This document shows, in pieces, positions 50,379 to 58,659 of a stretch of 64,000 nt of DNA. A program made the position numbers and the translations under genes. Location of the stretch: assembly GCF_016907695.1 (NCBI RefSeq), contig NZ_JAFBCK010000001.1, positions 6,994,001-7,058,000 of the forward strand. Direction: 5' to 3'. How positions within the stretch are numbered: the first letter of the stretch is position 1; each line of letters opens with the position of its first letter. A model generated the notes under the pieces. It was not told the origin of the DNA. It ran no database searches and saw nothing but the letters and a program-made list of their open reading frames with translations. This DNA comes from Actinokineospora baliensis (GTDB lineage Bacteria; Actinomycetota; Actinomycetes; Mycobacteriales; Pseudonocardiaceae).

Positions 50379-51617
50379 ATGACGAAGCTGCTGTTGATCG
50401 AAGCGAACGGCAACGCCGGGGAGGACCTGCTCAGGGCCGCGCAGGCGCTCGGCGTGGTGACCCACGTCGCCACGCACGCCGACCTCTACGAGAAGTACCC
50501 GCAGAGCAGCCGGGACCTGATCGCGGGCACCGTGTTCACCGACTTCAGCGACCTGGAGCTGGCGCGCAAGGAACTGGTGGCCTACGGCCGCGAGGCGGGC
50601 GTCGACGGCGTCATCACCGGGTGGGAGTTCTTCTCCGGCCTGGCCACCCTGGTCGCCGCCGACCTGGGCCTGCCCTCGCACGACCCGGCGCTGGCCGACG
50701 CCGTGCGCAACAAGCGGGCCATGGCCGAGGCGTTCGACCAGGCGGGCGCCCCGGCGCCGCGCACGGTCAGCGGCCCCGACGCCGAGGTCCTCGCCGCGCG
50801 GATCGCCGAGGCGGGCCTGGAGTTCCCGCTGGTGGTCAAGCCCGCCGAGAACGCCGGGTCGATCGGGGTGTCCATCGTGCGCGAGGCCGCCGGGCTCGCG
50901 CAGGCGGTGACCTTCGCCCAGGGCTGGCCGTTCGAGTTCCCGCACGGCACCCCGCTGGACAACTCGGTGCTGGCCCAGGAGTACGTGGGCGGCGTGGAGT
51001 TCAGCGTCGAGTCGGCCGTGGTCGACGGCGTGGTGCGCCACATCGCGGTGACCCAGAAGTTCACCACCGACAACGACAGCCGCGCGGAGCTGGGTCACAC
51101 CGTGCCCGCGGAGCTGTCCTCGGCCGACCGCGCCACCCTGCTCGCGGGCGTCGAGGCGGGCCTGTCCGCCCTCGGGTTCCGCAACGGCATCGCGCACACC
51201 GAGATCAAGCTGGTCTCCCCGGGTGTCGCGAAGATCATCGAGATCGGTGCCCGCCCGCCCGGCGACCACATCATGAAGCTGGTGCGCCTGGCGACCGGCA
51301 TCAGCGAGGCCGCCGCCTACATCGACATCGCGGTGGGCCGGGCGCCCGCGCTCGAGCCGACCGAGCAGCGCGCGGCGGCGATCCGGTTCCTCACCCCGCC
51401 CACCGCCGGGGTGTTCCGCGGCGTGAGCGGGGTGCCCGACAGCGAGCACGTCGTGGAGGCCGAGGTGTACGCCGAGCCGGGCAAGGAGATCGGCGACCCG
51501 ACCGACAACGTGGCCAGGGTCGGCTACGTCATCGTCACCGCGGGCTCGACCACCGAGGTCAACGAGCTCGCCAACGACGTGGTCGGCGCGATCACCGTCG
51601 AGGTCGAGCGCCCGTGA
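50379..51617 (+). CDS. ATP-grasp ligase 1 (L-amino acid ligase type)
   Basis: 412 residues: pre-ATP-grasp Rossmann-like domain (KLLLIEANGNAGEDLL), nucleotide-binding segment FPLVVKPAENAGSIGV with Lys, and the metal-binding C-terminal motif EIGARPPGDHI typical of L-amino acid ligases such as BacD/DdaF relatives. It forms an amide between a carboxylate (via acyl phosphate) and an amine. Four-base overlap with the second ATP-grasp gene suggests sequential amide bonds. Substrates unknown. AGAGGT ribosome site lies upstream. Confidence 0.9.
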   Translation: MTKLLLIEANGNAGEDLLRAAQALGVVTHVATHADLYEKYPQSSRDLIAGTVFTDFSDLELARKELVAYGREAGVDGVITGWEFFSGLATLVAADLGLPSHDPALADAVRNKRAMAEAFDQAGAPAPRTVSGPDAEVLAARIAEAGLEFPLVVKPAENAGSIGVSIVREAAGLAQAVTFAQGWPFEFPHGTPLDNSVLAQEYVGGVEFSVESAVVDGVVRHIAVTQKFTTDNDSRAELGHTVPAELSSADRATLLAGVEAGLSALGFRNGIAHTEIKLVSPGVAKIIEIGARPPGDHIMKLVRLATGISEAAAYIDIAVGRAPALEPTEQRAAAIRFLTPPTAGVFRGVSGVPDSEHVVEAEVYAEPGKEIGDPTDNVARVGYVIVTAGSTTEVNELANDVVGAITVEVERP

Positions 51618-52912
51618 GGAAGATCGCGTTCTTACGATCCATCGAGATCCAGCAGACGGTCCCCTTCCTCGACGCGCTCGGTGTCGCGCTGCGTGAACGG
51701 GGCCTGGTCGGCAAGTTGTTCTACACCGACGGCGAGTGCGGCCCGGACGAGTTCCCCGGCGAGTCGGAGAAGATGCCCGCCGGGGTGTCGGTGGCCGAAA
51801 CCCTGCGCAGGATCAGGGAATGGGGCGCCGACGGCGTCGTCTCACTGTCCATCCCGGACGAAAACGCACTGCGCGACGCGCTGGTGTGCGAGCAGCTCGC
51901 GGCCGAGGGCATCCCGACGGTCATGCACAGCGCGGCGGCGACCGGGCTGATGGCCAACAAGTGGGAGACCAAGCTCAAGGTCGGCGCGCACGGACTGGAC
52001 ACACCGGACGGTGTGCTGGTCGACGGCGACCTGCTCAACTCCAGGACCCTGCCGGTGCCCGCCTACCGCGAGTACCTCATCGAGCGGGCGGGCGAGCTGG
52101 GCTACCCGCTGCTGAGCAAGCCGCTGTGGGACTGCCTGGGCAACGGGATCCGCTTCCTGGCCAACCCCGGCGACCTCGACGGCTACCTCGACCAGCCCTA
52201 CGACGGCAACGTCGTGCTGGAGCGGTGCCTGGCGGGCGAGCTGTGCTCGGTGGAGGTCGTGGGCGCCGCGGGCGACTACGTGGTGCAGCCGCTGCTGTGG
52301 AAGGGCCCCACCGGTGGGGCCCCGACCTTCGCCTTCACCACGGTCCGCTACACCGCGCCGCGCGCGGAGGCCGACGAGCGCTTCGAGCCGGTGGCCGAGC
52401 GGCTCAAGCGGTTGTGCGCGGCGCTGGAGGTCACCGGCTCGGTCGAGGTCGAGATGATCTACGTCGACGGCCGGTACGAGATCATCGAGATCAACCCCCG
52501 GGTGTCCGGCTCGACCTCGCTGTCGATCGCGGCCTCGGGGCTCAACACCTACGTGGCGCTGCTGGACATCCTGTTCGGACAGTGGGGGCAGCGCCGCGGC
52601 GCGACCGCAGGCTCGGCCCAGCGGATCGCGATGCAGTTCCCCACCACCCCGCTGAGCGCGGCGGCCGACGCCGACATCAGGGCCACCCTGGCGGTGGTGC
52701 GCTCGAGCAGCTTCACCATCGACGGCACCCGCTACGCCAACATGGTGATCACGTGCGAGTACGCCGACGTGGACGCGCTCGGCGCCCACCTCGACGAGCT
52801 CAACCGGCGGCACGGGTTCCTCACCCCGCAGGTGCGCGCCGCCGTCGACGACGTGCTCGCGGGCGTGCGCGCGCCGCGGGCGACCGCGGACCCGGCGCTG
52901 GCCCAGAGCTGA
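51614..52912 (+). CDS. ATP-grasp ligase 2
   Basis: 432 residues, GTG start overlapping the previous stop (GTGA). ATP-grasp features: YPLLSKPLWDCLGNG for nucleotide binding and EIIEINPRVSGSTSLS for Mg coordination. It is only distantly similar to ligase 1, resembling carbamoyl-phosphate-synthase-type ATP-grasp proteins; polyoxin and nikkomycin pathways use such an enzyme to join an amino acid to a nucleoside (family knowledge). Codon 7 is TTA (51632). Joint action with ligase 1 would give a small dipeptide-like conjugate. Confidence 0.88.
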   Translation: MRKIAFLRSIEIQQTVPFLDALGVALRERGLVGKLFYTDGECGPDEFPGESEKMPAGVSVAETLRRIREWGADGVVSLSIPDENALRDALVCEQLAAEGIPTVMHSAAATGLMANKWETKLKVGAHGLDTPDGVLVDGDLLNSRTLPVPAYREYLIERAGELGYPLLSKPLWDCLGNGIRFLANPGDLDGYLDQPYDGNVVLERCLAGELCSVEVVGAAGDYVVQPLLWKGPTGGAPTFAFTTVRYTAPRAEADERFEPVAERLKRLCAALEVTGSVEVEMIYVDGRYEIIEINPRVSGSTSLSIAASGLNTYVALLDILFGQWGQRRGATAGSAQRIAMQFPTTPLSAAADADIRATLAVVRSSSFTIDGTRYANMVITCEYADVDALGAHLDELNRRHGFLTPQVRAAVDDVLAGVRAPRATADPALAQS

Positions 52913-52956
52913 GCCCGTCCGGAGTTACCCACCCGAATCGCGAAAGGTCTACAACG

Positions 52957-53952
52957 GTGTCACTCGACAACCCACCCCCACCCGCCCTGGCCAAGGTCCC
53001 GCCCGCCGCCCGGCTCAAGCGCGACTACGACGCCGACCAGCTGCAGGAGGACCTGCGCGTCCTGAGCGAGCACCGGTGGAGCCTGCAGCGCAGCTACGCC
53101 GACGACGGCACCATCACCGAGGCCGAGATCGACTGGCGCTGCTTGTCGCTGCGCAGCGCCGCTGGCAACCTCGAGCGGACCGACCCGGGCGGCCCCGGCC
53201 TGGTCGAGCACGAGGACACCATCTGGCGGGACAAGGCCCCGTACTTCTCCCAGCTGCTCGCCGACATCCCCGCCGAGCTGCGCGCGGTGCGGCTGCTCTC
53301 GCTGGGCCCCGGCGCCAAGAGCTGGCTGCACAACGACACCAAGTACGGGCCCGCCTGGGGCAACGCCCGGCTGCACGTGCCGGTCACCACCTGCGACGGC
53401 GCCAAGCTGTTCATGGAGGGCACCCTGCACCAGTGGCAGCCGGGCGAGTTCTGGTTCGGTGACTTCTCCCGCATGCACCAGGTGGAGAACACCGACACCG
53501 TGCCCCGGGTGCACATGGTGATCGACGCGCTGGTGTCGGAGGAGCTGCTGGAGCTGTTCCCCGACGAGTACCTCGCCGACCTCGACCGCGACGACGTGCT
53601 CATCAACAAGAAGCGCGTGCCGCTGACCGAGGACCAGCTGGGCGCGCACGCGGTGGCGTTCCCGATCCCGGTGTCCTTCCCCAGCTGGGAAGAGGAGGAC
53701 GGCGAGTTCCTGCAGCCGCAGGAGCAGGCCGAGGCCACCATCACCGTCATCGACGGCGCGCTCGTGCTCAGCGTGGCGGGCAAGCCGACCGCGAAGCTCA
53801 TCCACACCGGCGAAGGCGAGTTCCGCTTCGCTGGCTGGACCGACGAGCGCACCATCACGGTCACCCGCTCCGGTGAGAACGCCACGGTGACGCTGCGAAC
53901 CCGCGTCGGCACCACGGTCCGCGAGCTCGACATCGCGGCCACCCCGCTCTAA
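52957..53952 (+). CDS. Aspartyl/asparaginyl beta-hydroxylase-like 2OG oxygenase
   Basis: 331 residues from GTG 52957 with GAAAGG upstream. The Asp_Arg_Hydrox cupin core shows the Fe-binding HND in WLHNDTKYG, RLHVPVT, and distal MHQVENTDTVPRVHMVID with His and 2OG-binding Arg. The C-terminal 90 residues form an extra beta-rich segment not needed for catalysis in other members. Probably hydroxylates an amino acid side chain before or after ligation. Last gene of the operon, followed 20 bases later by a strong terminator. Confidence 0.88.
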   Translation: MSLDNPPPPALAKVPPAARLKRDYDADQLQEDLRVLSEHRWSLQRSYADDGTITEAEIDWRCLSLRSAAGNLERTDPGGPGLVEHEDTIWRDKAPYFSQLLADIPAELRAVRLLSLGPGAKSWLHNDTKYGPAWGNARLHVPVTTCDGAKLFMEGTLHQWQPGEFWFGDFSRMHQVENTDTVPRVHMVIDALVSEELLELFPDEYLADLDRDDVLINKKRVPLTEDQLGAHAVAFPIPVSFPSWEEEDGEFLQPQEQAEATITVIDGALVLSVAGKPTAKLIHTGEGEFRFAGWTDERTITVTRSGENATVTLRTRVGTTVRELDIAATPL

Positions 53953-53971
53953 CCGGTCCGCCGGTAGGCCA

Positions 53972-54002
53972 CGAGGCGGGCTCCCACCGGGAGCCCGCCT
54001 CG
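53972..54002 (+). terminator. Strong hairpin terminating the ThyX-ligase operon
   Basis: Perfect 14-bp stem CGAGGCGGGCTCCC (53972-53985) with 53989-54002, three-base loop. Confidence 0.85.
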
Positions 54003-54049
54003 TCCGCATGCGCAGTGCGGGCTGGCCCGCCGCGACCGCTCCGCTCACC

Positions 54050-54800
54050 CCCCGGGGCCGCACCCCAACTGAAAGCGTTGCGCCTCAAGTGCTGTTCGCC
54101 GCCACCCCCGAGTGGCTCCAACTGGGGCCGCCTCGTCCACACGCGATGGGGTCGCCGCGCTGCGACCACACCGTTCCCCGGGCCGCACCCCAACTGGAAG
54201 CGCTACGCCACAGATGCCACTCACCCCTGGTACGGCCCCCATCGGGAACCCACCCCGCCGCGCCGCGCCGCAACCACACTGCCCACCCGGGATCGCGCCC
54301 CGACTCGAAGCACTGCGCGCAAAGTGCCACTCACCCCGGGAGGCTCCATCGGAAGCCTGCCTCGTCCGTGCGGTGACCGCACTGACCGCCCGGGCCGCAC
54401 CCAGTCCGGAAGCACTGCACCACAAGTGCCACTCACCCCCCCGAAGGGCTCCCATCGGGAACCCACCCCGCCGCGCCGCGACTGCACTGCTCCCCGAGCC
54501 GCACTCCGACTGGAAACGCTGCCCCGCAAGTGCTATTTGCCGCCGCCCCCGGGATTCTCCCATCGGGCTGGCCTTGTCCGCGCGCGGTGACCGACCCGCG
54601 CCGCGACCACACTGCTTCCCCAGGGCCGCGCCCCGACTGGAAGCGCGGCGCCACCGTGCCATTCGCCTCCACTCCCGGAGTTCCCATCGGGAGCCCACCT
54701 CGTCCGCATGAGATGCCCACCCCGCCGTGCTGCGGCCACGGTGTCGAAGTAGTGTTCACCTGTGGCCCGCGCCCCGTTGGGAAGCGTTGCGCCGCAAGCG
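54050..54800. repeat. Degenerate tandem array, about seven units of 100-140 bp
   Basis: Related cores of the form GGCCGCACCCCAACTGGAAG recur near 54055, 54180, 54289, 54392, 54496, 54622 and 54763; between them GTGCCACTCACCCC and TCCCATCGGGA-like blocks repeat. Spacing varies from about 103 to 141 bp and copies are diverged, so this is an old array. Open frames through it on both strands mirror the repeats and lack ribosome sites. I see no gene between 53953 and 54828. Confidence 0.7.
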
Positions 54801-54828
54801 TTTTCCACCGCCACCCGGGGAGGCTCCC

Positions 54829-55254
54829 ATGCTCCGCATGTCCGATGATGCCTGGCGCGCCTTCGCGCTGAGCGGCACCCGCACCGGGAAGCTGGCGGTC
54901 GTGCGCAAGGACGGGACCCCGCACGTCACGCCGATCTGGTTCTTGCTCGACGGGGACGACATCGTGTTCACGACCTGGTCGGACTCGGTGAAGTACCGGG
55001 CGCTGCGGCGCACAGGGCGTTTCAGCGTGTGCGTGGACGACCAGGAGCCGCCTTACTCCTATGTCAGCCTCACCGGGACGCCCGCGTTCATCGACGACCT
55101 CGCCGTCGTGCGCGAGTGGGCGACCCGCATCGGCGCGCGCTACATGGGTCAGGACCGCGCCGAGGAGTACGGCGCCCGCAACTCCGTGCCCGGCGAGTAC
55201 CTCGTGCGCGGCCGCGTCGAGTCGGTCGTCGCCTTCACCGGCATCGCCGACTGA
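54829..55254 (+). CDS. Pyridoxamine 5'-phosphate oxidase-fold F420/flavin-dependent protein
   Basis: 141 residues with the split-barrel pattern of PPOX-class actinobacterial proteins: GKLAVVRKDGTPHVTPIWFLLDGDDIVF, then KYRALRRTGRFSVCVDD and a C-terminal RGRVESVVAF strand. Such proteins bind F420 or FMN and reduce small molecules. ATG 54829 is chosen with GGAGG eight bases upstream; the open frame before it lies in the repeat array. It stands alone between the array and a 490-bp promoter region, so its link to the neighbouring pathway is unproven. Confidence 0.8.
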   Translation: MLRMSDDAWRAFALSGTRTGKLAVVRKDGTPHVTPIWFLLDGDDIVFTTWSDSVKYRALRRTGRFSVCVDDQEPPYSYVSLTGTPAFIDDLAVVREWATRIGARYMGQDRAEEYGARNSVPGEYLVRGRVESVVAFTGIAD

Positions 55255-55742
55255 CCCGCCACGAGCCACCCCTACCGACCCCTGAATCCGACAAGGATCG
55301 GACAACTATCCTTTTCGGCGCGATGTCGAACGAATAGGGACCTCCGTCGAGTCAGGGGCGAACTAACTTGAGAAGTCAGACCACAGCGGCGGGTGATCGT
55401 TGAATATTTCGATCGTCCACCTATTCGCTTGGCGCGGATATCCGCCATTGGAGTGGGTTTTCCCAGTACAGGTCAGGTAAGGGGCACTGATTGTTCCCCG
55501 CCGGACTCCGGATGACCTTGCCTGCCGCACTAACCTCTGGTTAAGTCCCTGATGGGAACAGTCCAAGGGGGTCCGTTGCGGAGCACTGCCCACTGAAGCC
55601 ACCACCGGGCGACCACGCGCTGACGCGGGTGGGACCGGTTTCTTATTCGACACATCCAACGCTGTCCAGGGGTTCGCCATGCCCGTTGTCGGGTGCCGAC
55701 ATCGGGGCGATTCCGGCTGCCCCGGTGCGGGAAAGGGGAATG
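55255..55742. other. Promoter-containing intergenic region before the carrier-ligase operon
   Basis: About 490 bp with noticeably lower G+C than its surroundings (for example 55330-55460), typical of a regulated promoter. TGTTCCCC (55489-55496) and GGGAACA (55553-55559) form a distant inverted pair. No gene is supported. Confidence 0.45.
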
Positions 55743-56009
55743 ATGATCGACCGGAATGACGTCCTCGGTGTGGTCAACGAGTGCATGAACATGCAGTCGG
55801 ACGTGGCGTTGGACTACGACACGCCGATCATGGTGGATTCGTTCGCGCTGGTGTGGTTGCGCCACCTGTTGGAGGAGCGGCACGGGCTGGTGGTGGAGCC
55901 CGGGCGCGACGACGTCCTGGACTTCACCTCGGCCAGGGCGATCCACGAGTACCTGGCCAGGACCCACCCGGACCTGGTCGCCGAAGCGGCGGGGAGCGGG
56001 CAGCGATGA
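55743..56009 (+). CDS. Stand-alone acyl/peptidyl carrier protein
   Basis: 88 residues, helical, with a carrier-protein phosphopantetheine site DSFALVWL at the start of helix II and the loop MVDS before it. ATG 55743 is used because AAAGGGG is well spaced; ATG 55740 is adjacent. It overlaps the amine oxidase gene by four bases and lies in the same run as an AMP-ligase, so it most likely carries an amino or aryl acyl group activated by that ligase and modified by the oxidase. The consensus Gly-x-Asp-Ser is weak (VDS), common among discrete carriers. Confidence 0.8.
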   Translation: MIDRNDVLGVVNECMNMQSDVALDYDTPIMVDSFALVWLRHLLEERHGLVVEPGRDDVLDFTSARAIHEYLARTHPDLVAEAAGSGQR

Positions 56010-57430
56010 GCGGGGTGGATGTCGTCGTCGCCGGGAACGGCGTGCTGGGGTTGTCCCTGGGGTTGGTGCTGGCCAGGCAGGGGCTCAAGGTCACGGTGCT
56101 GGGCGAACCGCACCGGCCGGGGGCGGCGTCGGTGGCGGCGGGGGCGATGCTCGGCGCGATCGGCGAGGTCACCGACGTCCTGCTCAGCAGCGAGCACGGC
56201 CGGTCCAAGCTGGAACTGGGCATCCGGGCGCTGGGCACCTGGGACGACTGGCTGGCCGGGCTGGCCGAGGACACCGGCGCCGAGGACGACGTGCTGGCCG
56301 CCGACGGGACGGTGGTGCTGCTCAACGGGGTCGGCGTGGCCTCGATCGACGACGCGAACTTCGCCGCGATCCGCCGGGCCGCCGCGGAGTACGACCAGCC
56401 CTGCCACGACATCGACGTCACCGAGGTGGAGTGGATCAACCCGGACAACGCGGGCAGGCCGTTCCGCGCGGTGCACCTGCCCGACGAGCACGCGGTCGAC
56501 TCGCACCGGCTGCTCCAGCGGCTGGAGCGGGCTTTCACGGCGCGAGGCGGGGTCCTGGCCGGGGAGTCGGCCGCCAGTCTCGAGTACACCGGCGGCGCGG
56601 TGACCGGGGTCGTGCTGACCTCGGGGACCCGGATCGAGGCCGGTCAGGTCGTGCTCGCGGCGGGCACCCGCACCCAGGACATCCTGGACACCGCGGGCGG
56701 CGCGGCGGGCCGGATCCCGCGGCTGGTGGCCGGTTTCGGCGTGTCGGCGCTGTTGGACACCGACGGCGCCGACGGGCCGCGGTCGGTGCTGCGCACCCCG
56801 AACCGGGCGTTCGCCTGCGGTCTGCACCTGGTGCCGCGCTCGGGCGGTCAGGTCTACGTGGGGGCCACGAACATCATCTCCCCCACCGTGGTGGACAAGC
56901 CGGTGGTCCGCGACCTGCACTTCCTGCTCGACTGCGCGACCAGGCAGCTGCACCGCGACCTGTGGACCTCGGGCATCCGCGCCGCGCAGGTCGGCAACCG
57001 GCCGGTCTCCCTCGACGGGTTCCCGCTGATCGGCCCGACCGAGCTCGACGGCCTGTGGCTGCTCACCGGCACCTACCGCGACGGCCTGCACCTGTCCCCG
57101 CTGCTGGCCCAAGAGGTGGCGGCGCTGATCACCGGCGGTGGGACCGGGGTGGACCTGACCGGTTTCCACCCGGTGCGCCAGGCCATCCAGCCGCACCCCA
57201 GGCACGAGGTGATCTCGACGGCGGTGGCCCACCTGCTGGCGACCGGCTACGAGTACGACTGGCACCTGCCGGTCGACTGGCCGCGCACGATCGAGCACAG
57301 CCTGCGCATCGAGTTCGCCAGGTTCGCCGACGAGATCCACCCGGGCAAGGTGCCGCCCGCGGAGATCCTGGCCGCGGCCAGGTACTCGCCGGTCCTGGTG
57401 AAGATGCTGCGCGAGCTCTACGCCGACTGA
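56006..57430 (+). CDS. FAD-dependent amine oxidase, ThiO/D-amino acid oxidase family
   Basis: 474 residues. FAD-binding VVVAGNGVLGLSLGLVLA at the N-terminus and the C-terminal GTYRDGLHLSPLLA block, equivalent to the GHYRNGILLAP motif of glycine oxidase ThiO. The family oxidises primary or secondary amines to imines. ATGA overlap with the carrier protein gene implies that a carrier-bound aminoacyl group may be the substrate. A C-terminal extension of about 100 residues (from HEVISTAVAHL) is longer than in ThiO. Part of a coupled operon with MFS and AMP-ligase. Confidence 0.85.
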   Translation: MSGVDVVVAGNGVLGLSLGLVLARQGLKVTVLGEPHRPGAASVAAGAMLGAIGEVTDVLLSSEHGRSKLELGIRALGTWDDWLAGLAEDTGAEDDVLAADGTVVLLNGVGVASIDDANFAAIRRAAAEYDQPCHDIDVTEVEWINPDNAGRPFRAVHLPDEHAVDSHRLLQRLERAFTARGGVLAGESAASLEYTGGAVTGVVLTSGTRIEAGQVVLAAGTRTQDILDTAGGAAGRIPRLVAGFGVSALLDTDGADGPRSVLRTPNRAFACGLHLVPRSGGQVYVGATNIISPTVVDKPVVRDLHFLLDCATRQLHRDLWTSGIRAAQVGNRPVSLDGFPLIGPTELDGLWLLTGTYRDGLHLSPLLAQEVAALITGGGTGVDLTGFHPVRQAIQPHPRHEVISTAVAHLLATGYEYDWHLPVDWPRTIEHSLRIEFARFADEIHPGKVPPAEILAAARYSPVLVKMLRELYAD

Positions 57431-57444
57431 GGAGGACCTGGGGC

Positions 57445-58659
57445 ATGCTCAGCCCGTACCGCCGCATCTTCGCCACACCCGGGGCGGTGGCGTTCACCGC
57501 CGCCGGGTTCGTGGCCCGGCTGCCGATGGCGATGTTCAGCGTCAGCACAGTGATCATGGTGGCCACCCGCTACGACTCGTTCGCCCTGGCGGGCGCGGTG
57601 TCGGCGGCCGGGCTCGTCGCGGTGGCGGTGGGCTCGCCGTTCATCGGCAGGCTGGTGGACCGGCTGGGGCAGGCGAAGGTCGCGTTGCCCGCGACGCTGA
57701 TCTCGGCGGCTTCGTCGACGGTCACGGTCATCTGCGCGTACCACACGGCTCCTGTGTGGACGGTCTTCGTGACCTACGTGATCTCCGCGGGTGTGCCGTT
57801 CGTGAGCGCGATGGCCAGGGCGCGGTGGGCGCACGTGCTCGCCGACGACCCGGACGGGCTGCACGTGGCGAACTCGTTCGAGCGGGTGGTGGACGAGGTG
57901 TGCCTGGTCGGCGGGCCGATCCTGGCGACACTGCTGTCCACACTGGTGTTCCCGGAGGCGGGTCTGCTGGTGGCCACCGCGCTGCTGGTCGTGGGGACGG
58001 TGTTGTTCGCCGCCCAGAAGCGCACCGAGCCGCCGATCGAGCCGCACACCGCCGGGGCGAAGCCGAAGTCCCCGGTGCGGGCGCCGGGGGTCCAGGTGGT
58101 CCTGGTGACCTTCCTGGCCATCGGGGTGATCCTGGGGTCGCTGGAAGTGGTGACCATCGGGTTCGCGGATTCGTTGGGGCACAAGAGCTCCGCCGGGTTC
58201 GTGCTCGCGCTGCTGGCCGCCGGGTCGGCGATCTCCGGGATCGTGTTCGGCCTGCTGCGCCCCCAGCGCGGCGCCGCGGTCCGCTACCTCACCGGGGTCG
58301 CGGTGCTTGGCCTGGCGATGGTGCCGCTGCTGTTCGTCGACAACCTCCTGCTGCTCGGTGCTTGGCTCGCGGTGGCCGGGGTCGTGGTGTCGCCGACGAT
58401 GGTGACCAGCATGACGCTGCTGCAGGAGGTCGTGCCCGCCAAGCAGATCAACGAGGGCGTGACGCTGACCGAGTCCGCGCTCATCGTCGGCATCTCGATC
58501 GGCGCAGCGAGCGGCGGCTGGGTGGTGCAGCACATCGGCGCCGCCGAGGGGTACCGGGTGCCGGTGGTCGCCGGGCTGGTCGCGTTCGCGGTGGCACTGG
58601 TGGGCGCCAGGAAGTTGTTGTCAGCCCCGGCTTTGCAGAGCACGGGAGGTACTCGGTGA
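57445..58659 (+). CDS. MFS transporter
   Basis: 404 residues, about 12 spans, MFS motif A GRLVDRLGQAKVALP. GGAGGACC precedes ATG 57445. Sits inside the carrier-ligase operon and shares a GTGA junction with the ligase gene, so it likely exports that pathway's product. It is the third MFS gene in the window, one per biosynthetic block. Confidence 0.88.
   Translation: MLSPYRRIFATPGAVAFTAAGFVARLPMAMFSVSTVIMVATRYDSFALAGAVSAAGLVAVAVGSPFIGRLVDRLGQAKVALPATLISAASSTVTVICAYHTAPVWTVFVTYVISAGVPFVSAMARARWAHVLADDPDGLHVANSFERVVDEVCLVGGPILATLLSTLVFPEAGLLVATALLVVGTVLFAAQKRTEPPIEPHTAGAKPKSPVRAPGVQVVLVTFLAIGVILGSLEVVTIGFADSLGHKSSAGFVLALLAAGSAISGIVFGLLRPQRGAAVRYLTGVAVLGLAMVPLLFVDNLLLLGAWLAVAGVVVSPTMVTSMTLLQEVVPAKQINEGVTLTESALIVGISIGAASGGWVVQHIGAAEGYRVPVVAGLVAFAVALVGARKLLSAPALQSTGGTR

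Noticed and set aside
54045..55305. Several ORFs of 100-290 codons on both strands through the repeat array
   Set aside because: They mirror the degenerate DNA units, lack starts with ribosome sites and show no domains.
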